Below are positions 33,257 through 42,173 of a stretch of DNA of 64,000 nucleotides, piece after piece. Below the pieces are notes generated by a model. That model saw only the letters and a list, made by a program, of their open reading frames with translations. It did no database searches and had not been told where the DNA came from. The translations under genes and the position numbers were made by a program. The DNA comes from Cohnella nanjingensis (GTDB taxonomy: Bacteria; Bacillota; Bacilli; Paenibacillales; Paenibacillaceae). The stretch is from positions 62,001 to 126,000 of the forward strand of contig NZ_JACJVP010000007.1 of assembly GCF_014212125.1 (NCBI RefSeq). Reading direction: 5' to 3'. Positions within the stretch are counted from its first letter, which is position 1. Each line of letters opens with the position of its first letter.

Positions 33257-34732
33257 GTGCCCACGGAAACGGACCGTATTAACAGCGCCATCACCGCCGC
33301 GGCCCCTATGCGGCTAGAGCAGATCATCCAGCTCGAAATCGATGATTGGAGAAAGTCTCCGGAGCTCAAACTGATTCAGCTCGGTAAGGAATACTACCGG
33401 GTTGAACATGCGATCAAGGACCGCAAGCGAGAGATCATTGGCGACGGCGGCCGGATGGTCGAAGATAAGAACCTAGCGAACAAAAAGCTTATTCACGCCT
33501 TCATCCGCAAGCTTGTTGACCAGAAGGTCGGATATCTGCTCTCGAAGCAGCCGTCGATTCAGACGAAGAACAAGAACTACGCCGATGCGATCGGCGGCTT
33601 GTTCAACAAGGCGTTTCTTCGCATCCTGCAGAACGTTGGGAAGAACGCGATCAACGGCGGCCGCGGGTGGCTTCATCCGCATTACAACGATGCGGGCGAG
33701 CTGACTTTCAAAGTCATTCCCACCGAGGAAGGCATCCCGATCTGGCGCGATGCTGCGCACACGGAGCTCGAAGCTTTTATCCGGGTTTACAAGCAGGACT
33801 ATTACGAGGGCACGACCAAGCACGTCCTCGAAAAGGTCGAGTATTGGGACGAGAGCGGCGTCAAGCGTTTCGTGCTGAACGCGCCGGGCTCTGCGGGGCT
33901 CACGCCGGATGAGGATGCGGGCGCGGTGTCGGCGCACTTTGTTGCCCAAGAGGATGAAGCGGAGCAGCCACTCAACTGGGAGCGCGTGCCGTTCATCTGT
34001 TTCAAGTACAACGACGAGGAGCAGCCGCTGATCAAGTTTCTGAAGTCGCTCGTTGACGACTACGACGAGCAGACCAGTGATAACTCCAACAACCTGACTG
34101 ACCTGCCGAACGGGATCTATGTCCTGAAAGAATACGACGGAACAGATCTCGGGGAGTTCCGACGTAACCTGTCACGGTACCGGGCGGTTAAGGTATCAGG
34201 AGAGGGCGGTGTGGAGACGCTGACGCTCCAGTTCAGCCCGGAGGCGCTCAAGCAGCACATCGACCAGTTGCGCAAGGATATTTACGAGTTCGGCCGCGGA
34301 GTGGACAGCCAGTCGGATAAGTTCGGGAATAGCCCAAGCGGTATCGCGCTGCGCTTCCTCTACAGCGACTTGGACATGGACGCCAATATCATCGAAACCG
34401 AATTTCAGGCCAGCCTCGAGCAACTACTATGGTTCGTAAACACGCACCTTGCCAACACAGGCGCCGGCGATTTCTTTGACGAGTCGGTCGATATCGTCTT
34501 TAACAGAGACATCCTGATCAACGAGACGGACACGATCAGCAACGCCAAGAATAGCGTCGGCCTGATCTCGGACGAGACGATCGTGGCAAATCACCCGTGG
34601 GTGACCGACACGCAGGAAGAGCTCGAGCGCCTGAAGCGCGAACGAGAGGCGAGCCTGGCGGACTACGGGGCTCTCGGGCAGCCGCAAGGCGATAAGTCTG
34701 GCTCGGATCCGAACGGGACTGACGGCGGATGA
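33257..34732 (+). CDS. Portal protein (SPP1 gp6-like)
   Basis: 491 aa, with the SPP1-type portal landmarks QLGKEYYRVEHAIKDRKR, LVDQKVGYLLSKQPSI, GRGWLHPHYND and the long C-terminal helix region FETEFQASLEQLLWF-like. Forms the dodecameric packaging and ejection channel. GTG 33257 follows GGAGGGAGGAG. It overlaps the minor head gene by 4 nt (ATGA). Confidence 0.93.
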   Translation: MPTETDRINSAITAAAPMRLEQIIQLEIDDWRKSPELKLIQLGKEYYRVEHAIKDRKREIIGDGGRMVEDKNLANKKLIHAFIRKLVDQKVGYLLSKQPSIQTKNKNYADAIGGLFNKAFLRILQNVGKNAINGGRGWLHPHYNDAGELTFKVIPTEEGIPIWRDAAHTELEAFIRVYKQDYYEGTTKHVLEKVEYWDESGVKRFVLNAPGSAGLTPDEDAGAVSAHFVAQEDEAEQPLNWERVPFICFKYNDEEQPLIKFLKSLVDDYDEQTSDNSNNLTDLPNGIYVLKEYDGTDLGEFRRNLSRYRAVKVSGEGGVETLTLQFSPEALKQHIDQLRKDIYEFGRGVDSQSDKFGNSPSGIALRFLYSDLDMDANIIETEFQASLEQLLWFVNTHLANTGAGDFFDESVDIVFNRDILINETDTISNAKNSVGLISDETIVANHPWVTDTQEELERLKREREASLADYGALGQPQGDKSGSDPNGTDGG

Positions 34733-36336
34733 AGCCGACCGCGTACTGGCAGAAACGCAGCGAGCAGATCGCGGCCAGGCAATTCGCCAAGGCGGAGCAG
34801 TACGAGGCAGCGCAGGACCGGGAATATGCCCGTGCGGTGAACGAGATCCGCCGGAGTGTGGAAGTCTTCTACCAACGCTATGCGATCAACGACTCCGTCA
34901 GTATGGCCGAGGCTCGAAAGCAGCTTTCCGGCCGCGAGCTCGGCGAGTTCAAGATGTCACTTGAAGAGTTCACGGCCAAGGCGAAGGACAACGCGGATGG
35001 ACGATGGACCCAGGGGCTCAACAACGTCTACTTCCGGACGCGCGTGAGTCGATATGAGGCGTTGCAGCTTCAGATCCGCCAACAGGCCGAGATGGTCGCC
35101 GGTAGCCGGCAGCGTGGCACGAGCGATCTCCTGGGCGACGTTTACACCGACACCTATCATCGAACCCTTTACGAGATTCAGAAGGGCACCGGAATGGGGG
35201 TGTCTTTCGCGCGAATCGATCCGGCCTCCCTGGAGATGATTCTCCGGACTGATTTCGCCGGATCGAATTGGAGTAAGCGCATTTGGGGCGATCGGGACAA
35301 GCTCGCTACGGAGCTGCGGACCAAGCTCGCGCAGGCATTCATCCGCGGCGAGCCGGCGGAAAGAACGATCCGGGATCTCGCCGCGCGCATGGACGTGTCA
35401 CGATCGAACGCGGAGCGGCTCGTCCAGACGGAGGCAGCTTTTTTCGTCGGCCAGGCAACCGCGGCGGGTTATCGCGAGAGCGGCGTCGTCAACCGGTATG
35501 AGATCCTCGCGACGTTGGACAATCGGACATCCTCGATATGCCGCGGGATGGACGGCAAGGTATTCCTGGTGTCGGAACAGGAGCCGGGCGTAAACTATCC
35601 GCCGTTCCATGCGCGCTGCCGGACGACGACTGTCCCCTACTTCGACGACGAGATCGACCCGGGAGAGCGGATCGCCAAGGATACAGAGGGTGACACCTAT
35701 CATGTTCCCGCTGACATGAAATACGAGCAATGGTATGATGAATATGTGAGGCCTGACAAAGCGCTGGCCGATGTTTACCGTTCCTTCGCAGCGGCAGAAC
35801 CTGCAATCACCAAGCACATCAAAGAGGTGTCTGCGGCAGCCGGTGCCGAGCCTGTGGGCCTTGATTTCCGGCTGAAGACGCTGGATTCATTCAAACGCAA
35901 GGTGAGCAGCGACTACGCCGAGCAGAAGGCGGCAGGTCAGAACATCCTCCGCAAAGAGATCGCAAGCGGCATGAACGACGTTGTCCGGTATACGGCCGTT
36001 GCCGATGGCGATCGGCTCGTTCAAGTTTACGAGGACATGAAGGATCAGCTTCTCTCGAAAGGCTATACGTTCATTAAGGCTAAGAATTCTTGGAACCAAC
36101 CATTCAATCCTTACAAAGGTGTGAACGTCGTATTTCATGCCCCAAATGGGCCAAACTTTGAATTGCAATTCCATACGCCTGAGAGCTTCGACATGAAGCA
36201 GAACAGGATCCATTTGCTTTATGAGGAATACCGGCTTGGGACCACGAAGCCGGCACGCAAGAAAGAGCTGCTGCAGCAAATGCTTGAAATGTCGAAGGGC
36301 TTGAAGAAACCGAAAGGCATTGAGCAAATCAGGTGA
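34729..36336 (+). CDS. MuF/SPP1 gp7 minor head protein with C-terminal RelA/SpoT-like toxin domain
   Basis: 535 aa, longer than plain SPP1 gp7 proteins (about 300 aa). Residues 1-195 form the helical N-terminus. Residues about 196-305 are the MuF domain (AERLVQTEAAFFVGQATAAGY here shortened, RTSSICRGMDGK, PPFHARCRTTT). Residues 377-500 resemble a RelA/SpoT synthetase fold: GLDFRLKTLDSFKRKV (377-392), DVVRYT (417-422), YKGVNVVF (462-469), FELQFHTPESF (E478, Q480, H482). A capsid-carried polymorphic toxin is the best reading. The following small gene fits an immunity protein. Confidence 0.85.
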   Translation: MKPTAYWQKRSEQIAARQFAKAEQYEAAQDREYARAVNEIRRSVEVFYQRYAINDSVSMAEARKQLSGRELGEFKMSLEEFTAKAKDNADGRWTQGLNNVYFRTRVSRYEALQLQIRQQAEMVAGSRQRGTSDLLGDVYTDTYHRTLYEIQKGTGMGVSFARIDPASLEMILRTDFAGSNWSKRIWGDRDKLATELRTKLAQAFIRGEPAERTIRDLAARMDVSRSNAERLVQTEAAFFVGQATAAGYRESGVVNRYEILATLDNRTSSICRGMDGKVFLVSEQEPGVNYPPFHARCRTTTVPYFDDEIDPGERIAKDTEGDTYHVPADMKYEQWYDEYVRPDKALADVYRSFAAAEPAITKHIKEVSAAAGAEPVGLDFRLKTLDSFKRKVSSDYAEQKAAGQNILRKEIASGMNDVVRYTAVADGDRLVQVYEDMKDQLLSKGYTFIKAKNSWNQPFNPYKGVNVVFHAPNGPNFELQFHTPESFDMKQNRIHLLYEEYRLGTTKPARKKELLQQMLEMSKGLKKPKGIEQIR

Positions 36337-36353
36337 CGAAGGGAGCGGTAAAC

Positions 36354-36560
36354 TTGGAGACGCAGTATCTAGCCATTACGAAATTTGGAACGACCAAGGA
36401 GGCCCCCTTTGCGGTCGCCCGATTGCACGAAGGTCTATTCGAGCGATACGTGGATGACAGATGGGTTGAGGACATCTCCTTGGCTGACATCCTCATCGGC
36501 GAGTTTAGCGACTACGAGGAAATTTCCGAAGAAGAGGCAAATCGAATCATCAATCAATGA
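36354..36560 (+). CDS. Putative immunity protein for the MuF-linked toxin domain
   Basis: 68 aa, acidic (ERYVDDRWVEDISLADILIG, then EFSDYEEISEEEANRI). It directly follows the toxin-tailed minor head gene, where polymorphic-toxin immunity genes lie, and precedes terminator-like hairpins and the scaffold gene. TTG 36354 has GGGAG 8 nt upstream; a GTG at 36333 overlapping the previous stop is the alternative. The function is inferred from position, size and charge only. Confidence 0.65.
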   Translation: METQYLAITKFGTTKEAPFAVARLHEGLFERYVDDRWVEDISLADILIGEFSDYEEISEEEANRIINQ

Positions 36561-36593
36561 GCGTCCCCGCATCCGCGAGGGCGTTTTTGATTG
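36559..36593 (+). terminator. Candidate terminator/attenuator after the immunity-like gene
   Basis: GCGTCCCCGC and GCGAGGGCG pair with one mismatch and one wobble, followed by TTTTT. It may partly terminate the head transcript and set gene dosage before the scaffold. Confidence 0.5.
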
Positions 36594-36614
36594 CGTGAAA
36601 ATACAATGCGAGTT

Positions 36615-36643
36615 GGGCTCCGGCTGAGACTGCCGGGGCCCTT
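36615..36643 (+). other. GC-rich hairpin in the scaffold leader
   Basis: GGGCTCCGGC, a 7-nt loop, GCCGGGGCCC, about 45 bp before the scaffold ATG. A T-run is missing, so RNA stabilisation or processing is more likely than termination. Confidence 0.4.
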
Positions 36644-36688
36644 AATCATGACCGGACACCACCGGGAAAAAAGTGAGGATGGTCTAAA

Positions 36689-37309
36689 ATGGAATGGCTC
36701 AAAAAGCTGCTTGAAGCTCAGGGCCTCAGCGAGGCTCAGATCAAGGCAATCACCGAGGGGGTGGAGACGAACTATAAGGACTGGATCCCGAAGCACCGGT
36801 TCGACGAGGTCAACACGACCAAGAAGAAGGCCGAGGACGACCTGAAAGACCGCGACAAGCAGCTCGAGGAGCTGAAAAAGTCCGCCGGTGACAACAAGGC
36901 GCTGCAGGACCAGATTGCCCAGCTGCAGAACGACAACAAGGCCGCAAAGGACAAATACGAATCCGAGGTCAAAGACCTACACCTAAGCACGGCGCTCAAG
37001 CTGGCACTCGCCGGCAAAGTCCATGACCCCGACATCGTCGCGGGGCTGCTCGACAAATCGAAGGTCGAACTGGACGACGCAGGCAACGTCAAGACCGGCC
37101 TGGACGACCAAATCAAAGCCCTGCAAACGAGCAAGGCTTTTTTGTTTGTCCCGGAATCCAGCAACACGCCGAAGTTCAAAGGCGCGAAACCGCCGGACGG
37201 CGGAGGTGGTGCCGGCGGAGGTGGGGACGCCTCGGTTGGTGCGAGCTTTGCAAAAGCGGCAAATGAGAGCGGAAAAGCCCCCGCTGCCGCGCCGAATCCC
37301 TGGGGCTAA
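36689..37309 (+). CDS. Phage scaffolding protein
   Basis: 206 aa. A highly charged coiled coil occupies about 45-110 (KKKAEDDLKDRDKQLEELKK), followed by LKLALAGKVHDPDIVAGLLD and a Gly/Ala-rich tail, the Phage_GP20 scaffold pattern. It guides capsid assembly and sits immediately before the decoration and capsid genes. Confidence 0.9.
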   Translation: MEWLKKLLEAQGLSEAQIKAITEGVETNYKDWIPKHRFDEVNTTKKKAEDDLKDRDKQLEELKKSAGDNKALQDQIAQLQNDNKAAKDKYESEVKDLHLSTALKLALAGKVHDPDIVAGLLDKSKVELDDAGNVKTGLDDQIKALQTSKAFLFVPESSNTPKFKGAKPPDGGGGAGGGGDASVGASFAKAANESGKAPAAAPNPWG

Positions 37310-37327
37310 AGAAAGGAGCGAAACCAA

Positions 37328-37651
37328 ATGCCTTATGTCAAGGACTACGGCAAGCGCGAAGAAATCAACTTTCTCGCCAGCGCCGACTACACCGCATTTA
37401 CGTACCAAGTGAACGACTCCGGCGTTACTCCCAACGCGAACGGCCGGAAGATCGTTCCCGCGGGCTCGGTTTTTCCGATCAATGACGCGACGGCTATCGG
37501 CATTCTGCTGTCGGATGTAGACGTTACGAATGGGCCGCAGCCTGGCGCAGTCATCGTGGAGGGCTGGCTCCTGGAGGCACGTCTCCCGACCGCTCCCGTG
37601 GCAGCAGCCAAAACGGCCATGAAGGCTATCAAATTCAAAACGGTCGTGTAA
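37328..37651 (+). CDS. Capsid decoration/stabilisation-type protein
   Basis: 107 aa with beta-rich sequence (NGRKIVPAGSVFPINDATAIG, VIVEGWLLEARLP). The position just before the major capsid gene and the D-like pattern support a head decoration protein. AAAGGAG lies 8 nt before ATG 37328. Confidence 0.75.
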   Translation: MPYVKDYGKREEINFLASADYTAFTYQVNDSGVTPNANGRKIVPAGSVFPINDATAIGILLSDVDVTNGPQPGAVIVEGWLLEARLPTAPVAAAKTAMKAIKFKTVV

Positions 37652-37676
37652 GCGACTCAAGAGGAGGAAATCATCC

Positions 37677-38696
37677 ATGCCTAGCGTATTGGATCTGTTC
37701 AACCAGCGCGAAGTGCTGAACTATCTGCAAAACCGTCAATACTCACCCCTGCTCGGCGAATCGCTGTTCCCCGAGGTGAAGCGTGATTCGCTGGAGTTCG
37801 ACCAAATCAAAGGCGCGCGCCGGATCCCGGTCATTGCCAGCGTCCACGCGTTCGACACGGAGGCCGAGATCGGCAGCCGGGAGGCCAGCAAGCAGGCGCT
37901 GGAACTCGCGCTCATCAAGCGCAAACTGCCGTTGAAGGAAAAGGACATCATCGCCCTCGAAAACCCGCGTACGCCAGCCGAACAGCAATACCTGATGCGG
38001 GAGGTGTACAACGACGTCGACGTTCTCGTTCAAGGCGTCAGGGCGCGCATTGAATCGATGCGGATGGAGGCAGTCGCGAGTGGTACGGTCACGCTTGCTG
38101 AGAACGGCCTGAGCGCAACGATCAACTACGGCGTGCCGACTGATCACAAAGAGGTGCTTTCCGGTTCCAGCCTGTGGACGGACGTCTCGAGTGACCCGAT
38201 CGCACGGATCATGGACTGGTCGAACGCTCTCGGCACCAAGCCACGTCGTGCATTGACGTCCAATACCATCCTCGGCGCGCTGCTGCGGCATCCGAAGGTT
38301 GCGGGCGCGCTGTTCGGTCAGGACACGAGCCGCGTCGCGTCTCGGGCCGAGCTGAATTCGTACCTCGAACAGTTGGAACTGCCCACGATCGCAACGTATG
38401 ACGAGGTGTACCGCAAGCAGAACGCAAACGGGTCGTATACGCAGTACCGGTACTTCCCGCAGAACAAGTTCGTGCTGTTGCCTGACGGCCCGCTTGGCGA
38501 GACGGTCTACGGTCCGACGGCTGAGGAGATCCGGCTGGCGCGCGATCCGAGCATCGATACGCAGACCATCGGTAACGTGCTGGCGATGGTCTATGAAGAG
38601 AGCGCGGACCCGGTGAGCACCTGGACGAAGGCGGTCGCGACAGCGCTGCCGAGCTTCCCGGCTGCAGACGAAGTCTTTCAGGCGCAAGTAATCTAA
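37677..38696 (+). CDS. Major capsid protein (gpE-type)
   Basis: 339 aa, Phage_cap_E type: NYLQNRQYSPLLGESLFPEV, VPVIASVHAFDTEAEIGSRE-like stretch, REVYNDVDVLVQGVRARIE, RALTSNTILGALLRHPKV. Builds the HK97-fold shell. GAGGAGG lies 9 nt before ATG 37677. Confidence 0.93.
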   Translation: MPSVLDLFNQREVLNYLQNRQYSPLLGESLFPEVKRDSLEFDQIKGARRIPVIASVHAFDTEAEIGSREASKQALELALIKRKLPLKEKDIIALENPRTPAEQQYLMREVYNDVDVLVQGVRARIESMRMEAVASGTVTLAENGLSATINYGVPTDHKEVLSGSSLWTDVSSDPIARIMDWSNALGTKPRRALTSNTILGALLRHPKVAGALFGQDTSRVASRAELNSYLEQLELPTIATYDEVYRKQNANGSYTQYRYFPQNKFVLLPDGPLGETVYGPTAEEIRLARDPSIDTQTIGNVLAMVYEESADPVSTWTKAVATALPSFPAADEVFQAQVI

Positions 38697-38712
38697 GGGG
38701 AGGAGATAAACG

Positions 38713-39027
38713 ATGATCGTAACTCCGAATTTGATCGCGGTGAACCATAACGGGCACCGCTATGTCCCTGGAGAGGAATTCGAAATCGACCGCGCCGGCT
38801 ATGCACGAATCGCCGGCCATCTCGATGTGATCGATGACGAAGACAAGCCCGCTGCCGAAAAACCGCTTGAGAAGCAATCGGTGGCAGAGCTGAAGGCGTA
38901 TGCTGAGCTGCACAATATCGATCTGGGAGACGCAGACAAGAAGCCCGCTATTCTGGCCGCTATTCTGGCGGCCCAGCAGGCTGGTGGCGCCCCGAACGGC
39001 GGTACGGGCGATGGCGACCAGCAGTAA
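38713..39027 (+). CDS. Head-associated protein with HeH/LEM-like motif
   Basis: 104 aa. The N-terminal beta part (MIVTPNLIAVNHNGHRYVPG) is followed by an HeH/LEM-like helix motif (SVAELKAYAELHNIDLGDADKKPAILAAI, split) and a Gly-rich tail. Often found between capsid and connector genes; its exact role is unknown. Confidence 0.75.
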   Translation: MIVTPNLIAVNHNGHRYVPGEEFEIDRAGYARIAGHLDVIDDEDKPAAEKPLEKQSVAELKAYAELHNIDLGDADKKPAILAAILAAQQAGGAPNGGTGDGDQQ

Positions 39028-39391
39028 AGACATCTGGCCGCTCGTCAAGAAACGGCTCGGCGTTCGCGTGAACGATCATGATGAACTGATCGAGCTGTAC
39101 ACGGATGAGATCGGCCAGCGGATCCGGACGTATATCAACGCAACGGCTGTCCCAGAAGCCCTGACGTACACCTGGGCGGCAATGGTGGCGAGCGCTCTCT
39201 CAGCGGAGCAGCTCGCCGTTTTGTTCCCGCCTGGGGAGGAAACCGTGGAATTCGAGACGACGATCGGGGACACGACTGTCAAGCCGATCAAATCGGTCAC
39301 CGCGCCGAGTCTGCCGACGGTCGCGGTGCTTGATTCGGTTGTCTTCGACTATCGCGGAGAGCTGAACGCCTTTCGGAAGCTGAGGTGGTAG
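39011..39391 (+). CDS. Head-tail connector protein
   Basis: 126 aa, helical (DIWPLVKKRLGVRVNDHDEL, IRTYINATAVPEAL), SPP1 gp15/YqbG-like in size and place. ATG 39011 overlaps the previous gene by 17 nt. Confidence 0.8.
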   Translation: MATSSKDIWPLVKKRLGVRVNDHDELIELYTDEIGQRIRTYINATAVPEALTYTWAAMVASALSAEQLAVLFPPGEETVEFETTIGDTTVKPIKSVTAPSLPTVAVLDSVVFDYRGELNAFRKLRW

Positions 39392-39393
39392 CA

Positions 39394-39792
39394 TTGATCT
39401 TCACGAAGCACCGCCGCGCCATCGAGCGAATGTATACGGACCGCTGCACGATCAGCCGGCCGGAGAAGGTCAAGGATCCAGTCACGAAAGAAACGAAGGA
39501 AGACATGCAGCCTGTGCTCGTAGCCGTGCCGTGCCGCCTTTCGCAGTCGGGGCTTGCAAAAAACGATCAGTCCGACGCGCAGAACGACATCCGGTACGAG
39601 GCAAAGCTCTTCATCGCTCCCGAGCTCGAGATCCGGCAGGGCGACCAGGTCGACGTCATCCGCGGCGTGCATACGGCATCCGGATGGGAGCCGCTGGCCG
39701 AAGGCCGAACATGGCGTTTCCAAGCCGGCGAGCCATTTCCGCCGTATTCGACTCACCAAGAGGTCAGCCTGCAACGAAGGGACTGGGCCTGA
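39394..39792 (+). CDS. Head closure/head-tail adaptor protein
   Basis: 132 aa, beta-rich: DRCTISRPEKVKDPVTKET, VPCRLSQSG, EIRQGDQVDVIRGV. It resembles SPP1 gp16-type stopper proteins. TTG 39394 is well spaced from GAGGTGG; GTG 39385 is an alternative inside that site. Confidence 0.8.
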   Translation: MIFTKHRRAIERMYTDRCTISRPEKVKDPVTKETKEDMQPVLVAVPCRLSQSGLAKNDQSDAQNDIRYEAKLFIAPELEIRQGDQVDVIRGVHTASGWEPLAEGRTWRFQAGEPFPPYSTHQEVSLQRRDWA

Positions 39793-40226
39793 TGGCAAAG
39801 TGGGGGAGCTTCGACTTCGGCGACATGAAGAAGTTGGCGGACACTTTCCAGAAGGCACTCGATGAACGAGTGGTTGAAAGGTTTCTCCGGGAGTTCTTGA
39901 TGGAGATGGCTATGCGTGCCGTCCGCAAGATCAAGAAGCGCACGCCAGTCGATAGCGGCGAGCTCCGGAGGAACTGGATGGTCGGCAACGTGGAGCGCAG
40001 GGGTAACTCGTTCGTAGTCGAGATTTTCAACAATACGGAGTACGGCCCATATGTGGAGTACGGCCACCGGTCTGGTCCCGGCCTTACAGAGTGGACGGAA
40101 GGACGGTTCATGCTGACGATCTCCATGAAAGAAATCGAGCGTGAGCTGCCGCGATACCTGGAGCGCCGGCAAATGGAATTACTGGAACAACTGATGAATG
40201 GGCGACCGCCGAAAAAGGGAGGCTGA
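39792..40226 (+). CDS. HK97 gp10-family tail component
   Basis: 144 aa. AVRKIKKRTPVDSGELRRNW, VEIFNNTEYGPYVEYGHR and the C-terminal helix match HK97 gp10-like proteins at the head-tail junction. The ATG overlaps the previous stop by one nucleotide (TGATG). Confidence 0.9.
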   Translation: MAKWGSFDFGDMKKLADTFQKALDERVVERFLREFLMEMAMRAVRKIKKRTPVDSGELRRNWMVGNVERRGNSFVVEIFNNTEYGPYVEYGHRSGPGLTEWTEGRFMLTISMKEIERELPRYLERRQMELLEQLMNGRPPKKGG

Positions 40227-40230
40227 GGCC

Positions 40231-40656
40231 GTGAACACCGTGACCACCAATATGGTACGCGACGGCGTCAACGCCGTACTGGATGCGGCCTTTCCAGGCG
40301 TCGAAATTCACGGCGAAGAGATCAAGCAGGGACTGAAAGAGCCCTGCTTTTTCGTCAAGCTCCTGGACGCAGCTGCCGATCGCGAGCTTGGGCGGCGGTA
40401 TCGCCGGATTCTCTCCTTTGATATCCACTACTTCGGTCGGGACAACCGGGAGATGCACGACGTTGCGGAGAAGCTCTATGACATTCTCGACGTTCTGAAC
40501 GTTGGCGTAGGAGCTTTCCCGGGAATGGCGATGAAACATGAGATCGTCGGCCGGGTTCTGCATTTTTTCGTGGACTATACGTTCCTCGTCTGGCGCCAGC
40601 GACCGGATGATCCGGTCATGGGGACGATGGAACAGTCAGGAGGACTTAAGCCATGA
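40231..40656 (+). CDS. Tail terminator/completion-type protein (DUF6838-like)
   Basis: 141 aa. GVNAVLDAAFPGVEIHGEEIKQGLKEPCFFV (split) and RRILSFDIHYFGRDNREMHD fit the phage tail-terminator family next to sheath genes. GTG 40231 has GGGAGG upstream; a longer ATG reading lies inside the previous gene. Confidence 0.75.
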   Translation: MNTVTTNMVRDGVNAVLDAAFPGVEIHGEEIKQGLKEPCFFVKLLDAAADRELGRRYRRILSFDIHYFGRDNREMHDVAEKLYDILDVLNVGVGAFPGMAMKHEIVGRVLHFFVDYTFLVWRQRPDDPVMGTMEQSGGLKP

Positions 40657-40841
40657 GCAAAGCGCAGGTGCCGGCTGCTGGTGAGCCGGCCAAGTTTACC
40701 AAGGTGCAGATCTTGGCAGCAAAGCGATTCAGTCCGAATCAACGGGATTGGTTGCAAGCTTTGCTGCAAGAAGGTGCCGAATATACGGTCGAAGAGGCTG
40801 CACAGCTGCTCGATCAACTTTTCGAACAGGAGGCGAAGTAA
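40653..40841 (+). CDS. Small protein preceding the tail sheath gene
   Basis: 62 aa (FTKVQILAAKRFSPNQRDWL, TVEEAAQLLDQLFEQEAK). A short ORF of this kind commonly precedes XkdK-like sheath genes. ATG 40653 overlaps the previous stop, with AGGAGG upstream. Confidence 0.75.
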   Translation: MSKAQVPAAGEPAKFTKVQILAAKRFSPNQRDWLQALLQEGAEYTVEEAAQLLDQLFEQEAK

Positions 40842-42158
40842 TTGGCTGGAGGAACCTGGACAGTCCAAAACAAGACGCGCCCCGGCGTTTACGTAAACAC
40901 CAAGAGCGCGCCGAAGGCGCTCGGCTCCCTTGGGGAGCGTGGCGTCGTGTCGATGCCGCTTACCCTTTCATGGGGGCAGCCGAAGGTGATTGTCGCCATC
41001 GAAGCCGGAGAGAACACGGCCTCCAAGCTCGGATACGATATTTCGGCTCCGCAGCTCTTGCTGGTCCGTGAAGCCCTTAAGCGAGCTAAGAAGCTGCTGC
41101 TGTACCGGGTGAACGCAGGTACGAAAGCGACCGCTACGAGCGGCAGCTTGACGGCGACGGCAAAGTGGGGCGGCGTACGCGGGAATGATCTGTCCATCGT
41201 CATTCAAACGAATGTCGACGAAAACACGAAGTTCGATGTCATCACGAAGCTGGAAGGGACGGCAGTTAATACGCAGACCGTTGCGAACATCACCGGGCTG
41301 ATACCGAATGCGTGGATCGATTGGAGCGGAACCGGTTCGCTGGCGACAACGGCCGGGGCACCTTTGGTCGGTGGCGCTGATGGGACGGCAGCCATCCAGG
41401 ACTATTCCGACTACCTGGCGGCGCTCGAGATCGAGGACTTCAATACGATCGGCCTGCCGGTCACGACGAGCACGATCAAGTCGGCCGTCGTCGCCTTCGT
41501 TAAGCGGCTGCGCGAGGACGAGGGTAAGAAGATCGTTGCCGTCCTGGAGAATTACCCTGCGGCGGACTACGAGGGCGTCATCAGCGTCAAGAACGGCGTC
41601 GTGCTGGACGACGGGACGACGCTCACGGCCGCGCAGGCGACCGCGTGGACGGCGGGAGCCACCGCAGGGGCCAATGTGAACGAGTCACTCACGTATGCGG
41701 CTTACGAGGGCGCCGTGGACGTCTCGCCGCGATATACGAATTCTCAGATCGTGGCGGCGCTGCGAGCTGGCGAATTTCTCTTCACGCCGAGCAAGGGCAA
41801 GGCCGTGGTGGAGCAGGACATCAACACCCTGACGGGATTCTCGCCCGAAAAAGGGAAGATGTTCGCCAAAAACAGGGTTGTTCGTGTGCTGGACGGCATC
41901 AGCAACGACTTCGTCCGAATCTTCTCGGGATTCTACCTGGGGAAGGTATCGAACAACGCTGCGGGCCGCAACCTCCTGAAGGGCGAATGCATCAACTACC
42001 TGGATACGCTGCAGGGGATCGAAGCCGTTCAGAACTTCGACAGCCAGACGGACATCACGGTCTCGGCTGGAGCGGACAGCGACGCCGTCCTAATTGAGAC
42101 GAACGTGCAGCCGGTAGATTCAATTGAAAAAATCTACGTCGCGGTCACCGTGAGCTAA
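40842..42158 (+). CDS. Contractile tail sheath protein (XkdK-like)
   Basis: 438 aa: GGTWTVQNKTRPGVYVN, RGVVSMPLTLSWGQPKVI, VVEQDINTLTGFSPEKGKMF, NKVVRVLDGISNDF-like region and the C-terminal NFDSQTDITVSAG. Shows that the virion is a myovirus. The start is TTG 40842 with AGGAGG 9 nt upstream. Confidence 0.95.
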   Translation: MAGGTWTVQNKTRPGVYVNTKSAPKALGSLGERGVVSMPLTLSWGQPKVIVAIEAGENTASKLGYDISAPQLLLVREALKRAKKLLLYRVNAGTKATATSGSLTATAKWGGVRGNDLSIVIQTNVDENTKFDVITKLEGTAVNTQTVANITGLIPNAWIDWSGTGSLATTAGAPLVGGADGTAAIQDYSDYLAALEIEDFNTIGLPVTTSTIKSAVVAFVKRLREDEGKKIVAVLENYPAADYEGVISVKNGVVLDDGTTLTAAQATAWTAGATAGANVNESLTYAAYEGAVDVSPRYTNSQIVAALRAGEFLFTPSKGKAVVEQDINTLTGFSPEKGKMFAKNRVVRVLDGISNDFVRIFSGFYLGKVSNNAAGRNLLKGECINYLDTLQGIEAVQNFDSQTDITVSAGADSDAVLIETNVQPVDSIEKIYVAVTVS

Positions 42159-42173
42159 GGAGGCGAGTAAACC

